A DNA stretch of 64,000 nucleotides. It comes from Tritrichomonas musculus. Taxonomy: Eukaryota > Parabasalia > Tritrichomonadida > Tritrichomonadidae. The stretch covers positions 372,001-436,000 of the forward strand of contig JAPFFF010000040.1 of the NCBI GenBank assembly GCA_039105265.1. Direction: 5' to 3'. Every line of letters starts with the position of its first letter. Position 1 is the first letter of the stretch. The notes below the pieces were generated by a model. The model saw nothing but the letters and a program-made list of their open reading frames with translations. It did not search any database and was not told the origin of the DNA. Positions 32,478 through 44,172 of the stretch are shown here, in pieces. The translations under genes were made by a program, and so were the position numbers.

Positions 32478-33419
32478 TACAGCTCGGAATTATTACTGTT
32501 GCGTTATTTTACAGTAATAAGCAAATAATAGAGCAATTTGAAAATTTTCAAAAATTTTTAAAAATTTAAAAATTTAAAATTTTAATATTTTTTTCAATTG
32601 TGTTCTTTAGTTGAAAATCGTATCATTCTCTTAATTATGATAAAAAAAAACTTGGATTTATTCATTTATAATTTTACTATTCTCAAAAAGTTCCATTTAA
32701 TTATCATTCATTTTTATACAAATATAAACGATCTGAAGGTCAAATATATTTGACTTAAAAAAGGCCAAAAAGTTCATATTACTGCGGTTAGCGGTTTGCA
32801 GTAATAAGGTATTCAATTCAATTTTACCATAAATAGGTGAAAAAACCGCCCTTATTACTGCAGTTAGCGGTTTACAGTAATAAGAATTCAATTATTATTG
32901 ACCTATTTTTTGCCTTAAAAGAGGTTATTGATCAATATTATGGTGAATATAATATTCAATATAATATTAAATTTTTTTATTTATGACTTTCTAATATTTT
33001 TTAAATGTTCACATTATCATTAAATTGATTCATACTTTTTTACTGATTTAAAGCAAATTGAAAATTTGTATTAAGTTTCTAAGAATTAAATAGAATCGAA
33101 AAATAATTATACAGAAAAAATTAATTAATTTTGAATTGTAATCTGAAATTTTCTATTTAGAATTATATTTTTTGAATATTTTATTTATATTATTTTAATT
33201 ATTTTGAATACTTTATTTATTATATTTTATTAATTTTGAATGCTTTTGTTAGCATTTTAAATTATTTGTTATAATTTCTCAAAACTTAAAAGAAAGCAAA
33301 ATTTTTCAAAATTTTTATCATCAAAAATTTTTAATTTGACAATTTTAAGCAAAATCCCAAATCGCAGTCATAAGAAGACAAAAAATTGAATGGGCCTGCA
33401 GTAGTAATTCCGAGCTGTA
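32478..33419. mobile_element. TA-flanked 938-bp element with repeated ACTG hairpins
   Basis: Element 32480-33417. The ends read inward CAGCTCGGAATTATTACTG and CAGCTCGGAATTACTACTG (18 of 19), with TA on both sides, as in Tc1/mariner-type elements with CAG ends. Within it the pattern TTATTACTG, a 10-14-base loop, CAGTAATAA occurs near 32490-32521, 32777-32807 and 32850-32883; the last two also share TTAGCGGTTT in the loop. No coding sequence recognised. Confidence 0.7.
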
Positions 33420-33599
33420 TATTATTTAAACAAAAACTTTCCTTTTTAATAATAAATAAATATTATATTTAAATTAAAAAATTTTGTTTTTTTTTTGTTT
33501 TTCCACGCTTTCCTCAGATCATTACTTAAAATTTACGAGTTTTTCTTAAAAAAAAAATTTAGGATAAATTTAGGATAAAATTTTGTTTAAAGGATAAAT

Positions 33600-34336
33600 T
33601 TCCACACCTAAGAATTTATGAATGATTCTTCACTATATTTTTTATGCAAAATCGGAGAGCTTGTTTGAGATTTAGGGAAAGATATTGTGAAAGAATTATC
33701 TCTATTTGGTTTAGTTATCCGTGATTTGTTAAAATCTTCTAGAGATTTGCTTTGCGAATCGCTTTTATTTGGTAAAATTTGGGGACTTTGTTGTGTGTTG
33801 TCCAGCAAATAATTTTCTAACAAATCTAAATGATTTTTTAATTTCTTAAAGATTCTATTTTGTTCATCATTTTTGAATGGAAAAGATGGTTTAAAAGAAC
33901 AGGGAATTGAATTTGAAATATAAATGTGAGGAAAAATATGAAACAATTTCTCAAAGAAACTCATATAACTTTTGGAAAAAATAAATTCATCTTTTAGGTC
34001 AAAAAAAATTTACCTGTTAGGTCAAATTGGTTCATATCACTTATGATATGAAATATCAATCCAACGAATTACGCGTTATTTCGGTACAAAATATAATATA
34101 TTTATATAATTATATTTGAAAAAGTAATAATAAAATAAAAATAATTATATTTTTTTTTGAATTAAAATAGCCAGATTTGGATTCAATTTTTTGGAAAAAA
34201 ATAATCTATCTTTATCTTAAATTCCTCTCGAAAAATATGCCTTTTTTATATTATATTTATCATTAATACTATCATTAAAAAATTATATTCTGAAATAAAA
34301 ATGATCTGTCGAGTGGATGGAAGTTTCCATACCTTT
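33600..34336. mobile_element. Element X, copy 2 (left end not found)
   Basis: Direct, diverged repeat of the X copy at 28554-31610. The right end AGTTTCCATACCTTT stops at 34336, as in copy 1. The stretch 33980-34336 matches 29650-29703 joined to 31316-31610. No AAAGGTATGG left end or flanking duplication was found, so this copy is truncated or its left end has diverged. Confidence 0.65.
33608..33964 (-). CDS. Unrecognised 118-residue protein within element X copy 2
   Basis: An ATG-started frame, basic and Ser/Asn/Lys-rich after an aromatic N-terminus (MSFFEKLFHIFPHIYISNSI). The motif SFPKSQTSSPILHKKYSEES near the C-terminus and SPQILPNKSDSQSKS upstream are related to each other. Similar peptides can be read in X copy 1, for example SFPKAQTNSKNSLNKIVLQN on the plus strand near 29256. 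Conservation at the protein level suggests a real but decaying element-borne gene. No match to a transposase I know. Confidence 0.4.
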   Translation of the reverse strand: MSFFEKLFHIFPHIYISNSIPCSFKPSFPFKNDEQNRIFKKLKNHLDLLENYLLDNTQQSPQILPNKSDSQSKSLEDFNKSRITKPNRDNSFTISFPKSQTSSPILHKKYSEESFINS

Positions 34337-34344
34337 AGAAAAAA

Positions 34345-35738
34345 AAAGGTTCGACGTTTGGCGGTTATCATATTCTAAAATTATAAAAAATTATTAATAA
34401 ATAATATTAGCATTATCAATAACATGATGCAATTTTAAATATGAAGCCGATTCTATTAGCCAAAATAGAGATATTTCACTAAAAAAAATAAAAACTGAAA
34501 AAGTTTAACTTTTGAAAGGGGAAAATATTTTTGAGTTCTTATCTAATTTCCACCATTCAAAGAGATTTTGGGAATTTGTAAATATCCAAATATATAAATA
34601 TTTTTCAACCTTCATATAATATATTCTTTTTTCATAATTTTATTTACATATTTTAAATTAATTAAAAAGTAATTAATTGAATATCATATAAGATAATATT
34701 ATTTATGAAAAATAGAATTGAATTAATACGTTATTATAATTAATTCTCAATTGTGATATACAAATAAACTGAGTTAAAATGTAAAAATATATTTTTTAAT
34801 AATATAAATGTGTTTTATATTATATATAATATATACATTATCATTAATATGAGGATATTACTAATATATTATCAAAAAAATAAGTATTTGTTAATAAAAA
34901 TAATATATTTTCAAAATTCTGATGTTATCAAAATTATTTTTTCAAAAACTAGCATTCAATTCAATTTTTAATTCAAAATTTTTATTTAGAAAAAATAATA
35001 ATTTCTTGAATATCAATAATATAATTTATTAAAAATTATTATTATATTTCAAAGCTACATATACATAATGTAAATAGTAAATCATTTAAGAAATTACCTC
35101 AAATAGCTTAATAAAAACACTATTTTTAATGATTTTTGGAATAAATAATGAATTTTTTAATTTTTCTGATATAATAAATGAATCCAAATTTTATTTAATA
35201 TTGATTTAAAAATTTATTAATTGAAAAGAATATCTAATTTTTAAGATATTATTATTTTTCAACCAATATAAATTTGAGAGAGTCGACCCCTTTTATAGAA
35301 AATTAAAATGATGACATATTGGGCCCTAAGAATAAAAGATAAATATAACCATATTTTTGTTAAATTAATAATTGTAACCATATTCTCTTAATTTAAAAAA
35401 TCAAATATCTTTTAATATTGAATATGAAAATGCAGAAGTATTTCAATAAAAAATAAATTTTTATTTAGCTTATGTAAAATAAGAGAATGCTGCCACATAA
35501 CATTGATATCTTTTAATATTGATATTAAAAGATATACTCTTATGTCTATTTGTCTACATAACATTGCCAATTGATATAAATATCTTTTGTTAAATTCGTG
35601 ATATGTTATATTTTGTATTTTTTTCAAGATTTTTTTTGGGTAATCTTTGTCAACTTTCTGAGCAATTTTGTAAACATGCTTTTTATGCCTGAAAATATTT
35701 TTTTTTTTCATATGTGTGCGAGCATCTTCTATACTCGT
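34345..35738. other. AT-rich spacer with one marginal reading frame
   Basis: A minus-strand frame of 99 codons (35412-35711, KKHVYKIAQKVDKDYPKKIL) has a plausible ATG and basic helical content, but no domain is recognisable and it may be chance. AGTCGACCCCTTTTATAG at 35279 resembles the repeat ends at 44561. Confidence 0.35.
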
Positions 35739-36150
35739 TAAATAAAAATAAGCATGTCAGATAGTCCCATTTTACTTTTTCTAATCCAAATGGGATTAAA
35801 ATCTGGGATTTATGGGATTTTGTTATTATAACCATATTATTATTAAAGCATTTAATATAACCATATTATTGTGAATTTATTATAACCATATTATTATGAA
35901 TTTAAATTATAACCATATTTCTGTGATTTTAAAGTAACCATATTTTTGTTAAAATATACTAATCCATTAAATTGAAAGGGATTCTCTCAATTTTGAGAGA
36001 GTTCTATTCAATTTTCTGAGATTTATCGGATTTTATCATTCAATCTTGGGATTAGAGTATTGAATTTTAGGTTTTCATGGGATTAGAGTATTGAATTTTG
36101 GGATTTGATGGGATGAAAGTATTGAATTTTGGGATTAAAAGGGATTGATG
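35739..36150. repeat. Two degenerate short-period repeat blocks
   Basis: From about 35825 to 35950 the motif TATAACCATATT recurs about five times at irregular spacing of roughly 26-30 bp, with variable ATTRTGAATTT linkers. From about 35765 and again 36025-36145 the motif GGGATTAGAGTATTGAATTT or close variants recurs, several times with GGGATTTNATGGGAT links. AACCATATT also occurs singly at 35348, 35378 and 38643. Confidence 0.6.
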
Positions 36151-36552
36151 TATTCAATAAAAGGCAGGGAAAACCAAAATACATTCAATTTTTTTTTCAA
36201 ATCTATGGGATTTTTATTCAAAATTTGGTAATAATCATGAAAAAGAATTATTTATTTATCATTGTCAAAAAGTCAAAGGAAATAGATATAATATAAAACG
36301 AAAATTAACAAACAGTGCTATTTTACATGATAACATTTCATTAAAGCAGATTAGTGTTTTAAAAATGATCAAATTATTTCTTTAAATTTAAGTTATTTGT
36401 CTGAATTTGAAATTTTATAGAGTAATTCATTATTATATCAATAAATTCTTTTCATAAAGCATACTTTTTAAGAAAAAAAGGTATTAAATTTTATTTTTTT
36501 TTTATAAATATGATTTATTTTAAAATTATCATATATGAATGATAAGTTTTGA

Positions 36553-36720
36553 TGTATAAAATATGAAACTGAATTCTTTTCATTCAAAAAAGAAACATTT
36601 TTACCTGAATATCTATGTAAATATGAATATAAAAAAAATGATGATAATTTCAATCGAACCATAGAAATTGTAAAACAGTTAAGGGTGCAGTTTGAACACA
36701 TTTTTCTTACCGAATATTAA
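36553..36720 (+). pseudogene. Coding-like relic, unrecognised
   Basis: A plus-strand open stretch of about 55 codons ending at TAA 36718-36720, without an ATG at its head. It reads like real protein (ETFLPEYLCKYEYKKNDDNF, then TIEIVKQLRVQFEHIFLTEY). It is probably the tail of a lost host gene. The minus-strand frame over the same bases looks less natural. Confidence 0.3.
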
Positions 36721-38147
36721 ATCATCATTTTTTCTATTTATATGATTTTATTTATAAAAGTATATTTATTTATTATACATTACTAAAAGTATGAAATAAT
36801 TAATTATAATTGAAATAATAATAAATTAAAAATTGAATTAATATTAGATTTTTCAATGAAATAAAATTCAAATTTATTGAAAAAAAAATTCAATTAAATT
36901 GGAAAATAATTGATATTTCTCTTTAATTTATGAGAATTAACTTAAAAATAATAATTTTATATAATATATAAAGATCACAATAATTTATTTTCCAATATAA
37001 AATTAAAAAAACAAATTAATGATTTTTCGCTTTAATAATTCTGAAAAAATAAAAATGATTTTAAGGGAATTTTTGAGTTGCACAAATATATATATATGTT
37101 TAAATATGTATATATGCTATCAAAATTAATCTAAATAAATCACAGATTGAAAAAATCATTTTTATCTTTTTTAGATAAAAATGATCAAAAATGATATTAG
37201 ACAACTATAATATTTTTATTATTTTTTCAAAAAATTGTTCTATCAGATTTTTAAACAACTCATATAATAACTATAGAAAGATAATTGCAGCTCATTGTTA
37301 AAAATCTAATGTGTACATATTTTTTTAAAATGCTCGAAAAATCATATACTTTTCAGATCTATGTAGTCGTTCAATTATAATCCAAGATCTATTTCATTAT
37401 TTTTTTCTGGATATATTTATAGATATCTATAACTTGATAGAACGATTTCTGGAATTTTTTGAATTCACATAAAATCGATCTGAATATTATAAGTGTCACG
37501 TTGTCATATTATACCTCAGTATTTTTTTTTTTTAGTTTTGGAAAGATGTTGTTCACACAAGTGTATTAGTTTCAATGAACAAAAAAGAGAAAAAAACTGA
37601 AAAACTGCATTTTGCAGTCCAAAAAAGTAAACTTTTTCAATGAAATTTTTACTCAAAAACATAATTTTTTATCAGTAGCTTTAGTTAAAAATTGCCATGG
37701 ATATAGCCAAGGAGTAATTAAATAATAAAATATCATTGGCAAACTAAGTTTGCATTTAAAATCAAGATTTTGAAATAGATATCATCGAACCAAAAACGTC
37801 TGTATTTTTCATTTTAAAAGCACATTGGAGTCTAAAGTATATTTGATCTCTTCAAATCTGTATTTTTTGATTTCCATATATAGAAAAAGGAAACTTTTTA
37901 AAAAATGGTGCAATTTTTTAAAAAAGAAAACGGCCAAATGTTATTTATCTTCGTTTTAAGGATAAAGTTTCTTAATTATTTAACAAACTAAATGGAAAAA
38001 TTGTACAGAAATATATTTATCAAATTTTCATAAATAAGTAACAGTTTTTTATTAGAATATTTTTATTTATTTCGTGTTAAAAGGTTATTCAAATTTGTCA
38101 ATTCTGATTTTATAATAAAAAATTTTAATTTTATTTTAATTTTTTTT
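36721..38147. other. AT-rich spacer
   Basis: No gene or paired repeat recognised. Confidence 0.4.
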
Positions 38148-38205
38148 CCGGGGTTATTGTTCCGGGGTTATTATTCAGGGCATATTGTCCGGGTTGGTTG
38201 TTCTT
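38148..38205 (+). repeat. G-rich ~14-bp tandem repeat, four degenerate units
   Basis: Consecutive units TTCCGGGGTTATTG, TTCCGGGGTTATTA, TTCAGGGCATATTG and TCCGGGTTGGTTG stand out in AT-rich DNA. Four G-runs on one strand could permit a G-quadruplex-like fold or mark an element end. No inverted partner seen. Confidence 0.55.
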
Positions 38206-38712
38206 GCAAAATATTCAATATCAATTTATTTATCAATAAAATTATTAATTCATTGTAGAAAAAAATTATAACTTTTTTTTTAAAAAAAAGAAAATAACAT
38301 TTTTATGAATTGTATCATTTTTTTAAATAAGAAATTTATATTTTTAACTCATTTAAAAATTAAAGAAAAAGTTGTTTTTTCTTTCAATTTAATAATTTTA
38401 ATTTTTATTTGGATTAAATAATATTATCATATTACCAATTATATATTTATATTATAAAAAATATTATAAATAATATATTCTTATATTGTCATGATATACA
38501 AGAAACTTGCTCCGCCGTTTATAAAAAAATTCTATTTTAATAAAACAAATAAATGATGAAAACAATAATAATAAAAAGCGGTGAAACAAACAAATAAATA
38601 ATGAATAAATATCACAGAAAATAAAAATATAAAATTTAATTATAACCATATTGTCTTCAATATTAGAAATATATTTGATTAATTAATATCTCAAAGTTCT
38701 CCTTCGGTGGAT
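38206..38712. other. AT-rich spacer before the satellite
   Basis: Nothing recognised; a TATAACCATATT copy lies at 38641. Confidence 0.4.
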
Positions 38713-38716
38713 GTAT

Positions 38717-41700
38717 AACCATCCTGGCCTGGCTGAAGGCGGCATCTGTCGATATCATTAATTGACGATGCCGCCCTCAACCATCCTGGCCTGGTGAAGG
38801 CGGCATCTGTCGATATAATTAATTGATGATGCCGCCCTCAACCATCCTGGCCTGGTGAAGGCGGCATCTGTCGATATAATTAATTGACGATGCCGCCCTC
38901 AACCATCCTGGCCTGGCTGAAGGTGGCATCTGTCGATATCATTAATTGACGATGCCGCCCTCAACCATCCTGGCCTGGCTGAAGGCGGCATCTGTAGATA
39001 TAATTCATTGATGATGCCGCCCTCAACCATCCTGGCCTGGCTGAAGGCGGCATCTGTAGATATAATTCATTGATGATGCCGCCCTCAACCATCCTGGCCT
39101 GGCTGAAGGCGGCATCTGTCGATATCATTAATTGACGATGCCGCCCTCAACCATCCTGGCCTGGTGAAGGCGGCATCTGTCGATATAATTCATTGATGAT
39201 GCCGCCCTCAACCATCCTGGCCTGGCTGAAGGCGGCATCTGTCGATATCATTAATTGACGATGCCGCCCTCAACCATCCTGGCCTGGCTGAAGGCGGCAT
39301 CTGTAGATATAATTCATTGATGATGCCGCCCTCAACCATCCTGGCCTGGCTGAAGGCGGCATCTGTCGATATCATTAATTGACGATGCCGCCCTCAACCA
39401 TCCTGGCCTGGCTGAAGGCGGCATCTGTCGATATCATTAATTGACGATGCCGCCCTCAACCAATCTGGCCTGGCTGAAGGCGGCATCTGTAGATATAATT
39501 CATTGATGATGCCGCCCTCAACCATCCTGGCCTGGCTGAAGGCGGCATCTGTAGATATAATTAATTGATGATGCCGCCCTCAACCATCCTGGCCTGGTGA
39601 AGGCGGCATCTGTCGATATCATTAATTGATGATGCCGCCCTCAACCATCCTGGCCTGGTGAAGGCGGCATCTGTAGATATAATTCATTGACGATGCCGCC
39701 CTCAACCATCCTGGCCTGGTGAAGGCGGCATCTGTCGATATCATTAATTGACGATGCCGCCCTCAACCATCCTGGCCTGGCTGAAGGCGGCATCTGTAGA
39801 TATAATTCATTGATGATGCCGCCCTCAACCATCCTGGCCTGGTGAAGGCGGCATCTGTCGATATCATTAATTGACGATGCCGCCCTCAACCATCCTGGCC
39901 TGGCTGAAGGCGGCATCTGTAGATATAATTCATTGATGATGCCGCCCTCAACCATCCTGGCCTGGTGAAGGCGGCATCTGTCGATATCATTGATTGACGA
40001 TGCCGCCCTCAACCATCCTGGCCTGGCTGAAGGCGGCATCTGTAGATATAATTAATTGATGATGCCGCCCTCAACCATCCTGGCCTGGTGAAGGCGGCAT
40101 CTGTCGATATCATTAATTGACGATGCCGCCCTCAACCATCCTGGCCTGGCTGAAGGCGGCATCTGTAGATATAATTCATTGATGATGCCGCCCTCAACCA
40201 TCCTGGCCTGGCTGAAGGCGGCATCTGTAGATATAATTCATTGACGATGCCGCCCTCAACCATCCTGGCCTGGCTGAAGGCGGCATCTGTAGATATAATT
40301 CATTGATGATGCCGCCCTCAACCATCCTGGCCTGGCTGAAGGCGGCATCTGTAGATATAATTCATTGATGATGCCGCCCTCAACCATCCTGGCCTGGCTG
40401 AAGGCGGCATCTTTAATATAATTCATTGATGATGCCGCCCTCAACCATCCTGGCCTGGCTGAAGGCGGCATCTGTAGATATAATTCATTGATGATGCCGC
40501 CCTCAACCATCCTGGCCTGGCTGAAGGCGGCATCTGTAGATATAATTCATTGATGATGCCGCCCTCAACCATCCTGGCCTGGCTGAAGGCGGCATCTGTC
40601 GATATCATTAATTGACGATGCCGCCCTCAACCATCCTGGCCTGGCTGAAGGCGGCATCTGTAGATATAATTCATTGATGATGCCGCCCTCAACCATCCTG
40701 GCCTGGTGAAGGCGGCATCTGTCGATATCATTAATTGACGATGCCGCCCTCAACCATCCTGGCCTGGCTGAAGGCGGCATCTGTCGATATCATTAATTGA
40801 CGATGCCGCCCTCAACCATCCTGGCCTGGCTGAAGGCGGCATCTGTAGATATAATTCATTGATGATGCCGCCCTCAACCATCCTGGCCTGGCTGAAGGCG
40901 GCATCTGTAGATATAATTCATTGATGATGCCGCCCTCAACCATCCTGGCCTGGCTGAAGGCGGCATCTTTAATATAATTCATTGATGATGCCGCCCTCAA
41001 CCATCCTGGCCTGGCTGAAGGCGGCATCTGTAGATATAATTCATTGATGATGCCGCCCTCAACCATCCTGGCCTGGCTGAAGGCGGCATCTGTAGATATA
41101 ATTCATTGATGATGCCGCCCTCAACCATCCTGGCCTGGTGAAGGCGGCATCTGTCGATATCATTAATTGACGATGCCGCCCTCAACCATCCTGGCCTGGC
41201 TGAAGGCGGCATCTGTCGATATCATTAATTGACGATGCCGCCCTCAACCATCCTGGCCTGGCTGAAGGCGGCATCTGTAGATATAATTCATTGATGATGC
41301 CGCCCTCAACCATCCTGGCCTGGCTGAAGGCGGCATCTGTAGATATAATTCATTGATGATGCCGCCCTCAACCATCCTGGCCTGGCTGAAGGCGGCATCT
41401 TTAATATAATTCATTGATGATGCCGCCCTCAACCATCCTGGCCTGGCTGAAGGCGGCATCTGTAGATATAATTCATTGATGATGCCGCCCTCAACCATCC
41501 TGGCCTGGTGAAGGCGGCATCTGTCGATATCATTAATTGACGATGCCGCCCTCAACCATCCTGGCCTGGCTGAAGGCGGCATCTGTCGATATCATTAATT
41601 GACGATGCCGCCCTCAACCATCCTGGCCTGGCTGAAGGCGGCATCTGTAGATATAATTCATTGATGATGCCGCCCTCAACCATCCTGGCCTGGCTGAAGG

Positions 41701-41892
41701 CGGCATCTGTAGATATAATTCATTGATGATGCCGCCCTCAACCATCCTGGCCTGGCTGAAGGCGGCATCTGTCGATATAATTGATTGATGATGCCGCCCT
41801 CAACCATCCTGGCCTGGTGAAGGCGGCATCTGTCGATATAATTGATTGACGATGCCGCCCTCAACCATCCTGGCCTGGTGAAGGCGGCATCT
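38717..41892. repeat. GC-rich satellite, about 52 units of 61-62 bp, hairpin in each unit
   Basis: I located about 52 successive units by their CCATCCTGGCCTGG core. Units are 62 bp (with CTGGCTGAAGG) or 61 bp (CTGGTGAAGG). Each contains GATGCCGCC and, 24-25 bases later, GGCGGCATC: a perfect 9-bp inverted pair extendable by 3 more pairs across one mismatch, so each unit can form a hairpin. Variants differ mainly in the AT-rich half (TCGATATCATTAATTGACGAT or TAGATATAATTCATTGATGAT). A rare variant, CTTTAATATAATTC, at 40411, 40967 and 41399 shows higher-order duplication (432 bp between the last two). The array is GC-rich against very AT-rich flanks. Minus-strand frames across it arise from alternating 62/61 lengths and are not considered genes. 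Confidence 0.97.
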
Positions 41893-42297
41893 AGAATCAG
41901 TAATTAATCTTTTATTCAATTACGATTATTAATTCAAAAATCTTATCTACTCATTTAATTTTTGAATTGCCATTGAAAAAAAAAATAGGTAATATATAAC
42001 TAAATATTTAATATATATGAAAAATTAATTTTTTTATACTCATATTTTACATAATAATAAACGAAAAGCTAGTTGATAAAAGATAACAACTTGCTTATCG
42101 GCAGAAAATAATTATTTGACAGAGAAAATGATAGAAAAGTATTTTATATTTAAAAGATATAAATATTTTAATAGATTAATTTAGTTATTAATTATATATA
42201 TATCATAATTTTCATATTTTAAAAAGTTTTTTTCAAGCGGAATGATGAAAAAAAGGCAATTTAAAAAAATGCACTTTTTTCAAATCGAGTCTATATA
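41893..42297. other. AT-rich spacer
   Basis: Nothing recognised between the satellite and the next transposon. Confidence 0.4.
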
Positions 42298-43761
42298 TAG
42301 TTGGTGGACATAATTCTGTTTTGGAGACATAATTATGTTTTCACATCATTTCTATATATTCAAATTGGACTTTTAAAAAAACAATTGTAGAACAATTAAT
42401 ATCATATTGGATACATTCTATTCCCAGATTTTCATTCACTTTTATCAAACTAAATTTGATCATAAATATGATATCGAATTTTTAATTTCTGAATATTTTT
42501 TTATTATTTGAAAAAAAATTATAATTTACTTTTTATCTATATTTAAAATGTATCATTATTATTTATTGAAATAAAATAGATAATTAGAAAAAATGGTTTC
42601 ATTTTGATTTCACTACTCAAAAAACTCATTTTATATCACATTTCATGCTTTTACCATAAAAAAAAGGTTGTTTTAATTTGCTCTAACATAGTTATTATTT
42701 TAGAATATAATGTATATATTATATTTTAGAAAAAAATTTATTGAAATAATAATTATATAAAACGAAAAAGTGTTTTCAAAATATGACAAAAATCATTCAT
42801 ACAAAATTACTAATTTTTAAAAATGAGTTTATTTTATTTCAAATTAGATGCAGTATTAATCATCTATATGATGCATATAATATATTAAATATAATAATAT
42901 GGTTGAAAAAGAATCAATCTTGGAAAAATTTCATTTTTCTTTTTTTCATTCAAAATCATTCATAAATCACTCATGCATAATTGATATGATTTCAGAATTA
43001 CATTATTTGATAACACATACAATGAAATATATTATTAATCCTCTAAAAATCATTGTTGCCCATCAAGATTTCAGGTTTTTCTAAGAAATATACAAATTTC
43101 ACTTTTTTATTTTTTGTATTATAATAGCAATAAAAATAGCAATTAATCAATAAATATTAGGTAAGTATAGAAGAACTATTAAAATAATGAAAATAATTTC
43201 TCAATGTCTAAAATTGAAAGTCTTTTTAAGTTATTTCAGAAGTTACTCTTTTTCATTAAGGTAATAGATCATGAGTAGAACCGCCAATTTTATTCTTTCA
43301 ATATCATTATACTATATGCATTATATCAAATATTTAAATAAAAATTTAAAAGTTTTTATTTTTTATTGGAAAAAAACAAAAAAGTGATATGATTTTTAAC
43401 TTTATTTTATGCATCAAAATTTTCTTATATGAAAGTTTTTAGATATCAATTATCTGACAAAATTATATCATTACTGATTATGAATTAATGATATTATTAT
43501 TAAATCCTAAGTTTCAATTATTGAGAATAAAATAAGCATTTTGACTTTTTTTTACATTAATGGCAAAATTTCATATAAATCACAAATATAATAGCTCATT
43601 TAATTAAATAATGATGTACATAAAATACATTAATAAAATATATAATATTATCAAATGATTTTTAAAAAGTATTGAGAAAAATGTGTTTTATTTTTGTGTA
43701 CCATTCAAAAAGTTGAGCAAACATGATTATGTCCCAAAAACATAATTATGTCCACCAACTA
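42298..43761. mobile_element. TA-flanked 1.46-kb element with GTTGGTGGACATAA ends
   Basis: Element 42300-43759. Both ends read inward GTTGGTGGACATAATT then MTGTTTT, and a second GACATAAT(T/C)ATGTTT follows on each side, giving about 45 bp of inverted match. The motif ACATAATTATGT is itself a palindrome. TA (within TATATA) abuts both ends. Small frames inside (42783-42965, 42899-43084) have no transposase motifs. Likely a Tc1/mariner-type non-autonomous element. Confidence 0.72.
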
Positions 43762-44172
43762 TATATATAATATATATTCCATTTTGATTGAGAAAAAAAT
43801 AGTTATAATATTAAATAATATTTCAAATTTATTCAATTTTTTTCACTAAATTTATTCAATTATTTTGAAAGAATTATTCAAATATTTTTGAATCAATTCT
43901 TTCAATTTTTTTGAATAGTTTTTTATAAAATAAAAAATATTAAAATGAAAATCTAAACTTTATCATTCATACTTATGAACTATTTTTAGAATATTAATTT
44001 ATAGCAATATATGATCTATCTAATCATATTAAAATTAGTCAAAAATGCTAGTGAGCCTACATCCAAAAAAAAAAAAAAGAATTTTGACAACATTCTTTCA
44101 AGATCATCAAAAATGGAATAAGAATGGATTTAATTATTTTGATATAATTATCATCATTTTTTATAAAAAGTG
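43762..44172. other. AT-rich spacer
   Basis: No feature recognised. Confidence 0.4.

Noticed and set aside
39641-41864. Series of minus-strand open frames of 62-132 codons across the 38.7-41.9 kb satellite, with repeating PPSARPGWLRAASS-type peptides
   Set aside because: They arise because a 62-bp plus a 61-bp unit equals 41 codons. Frames start and stop with unit-length changes, with no start context or unique sequence.
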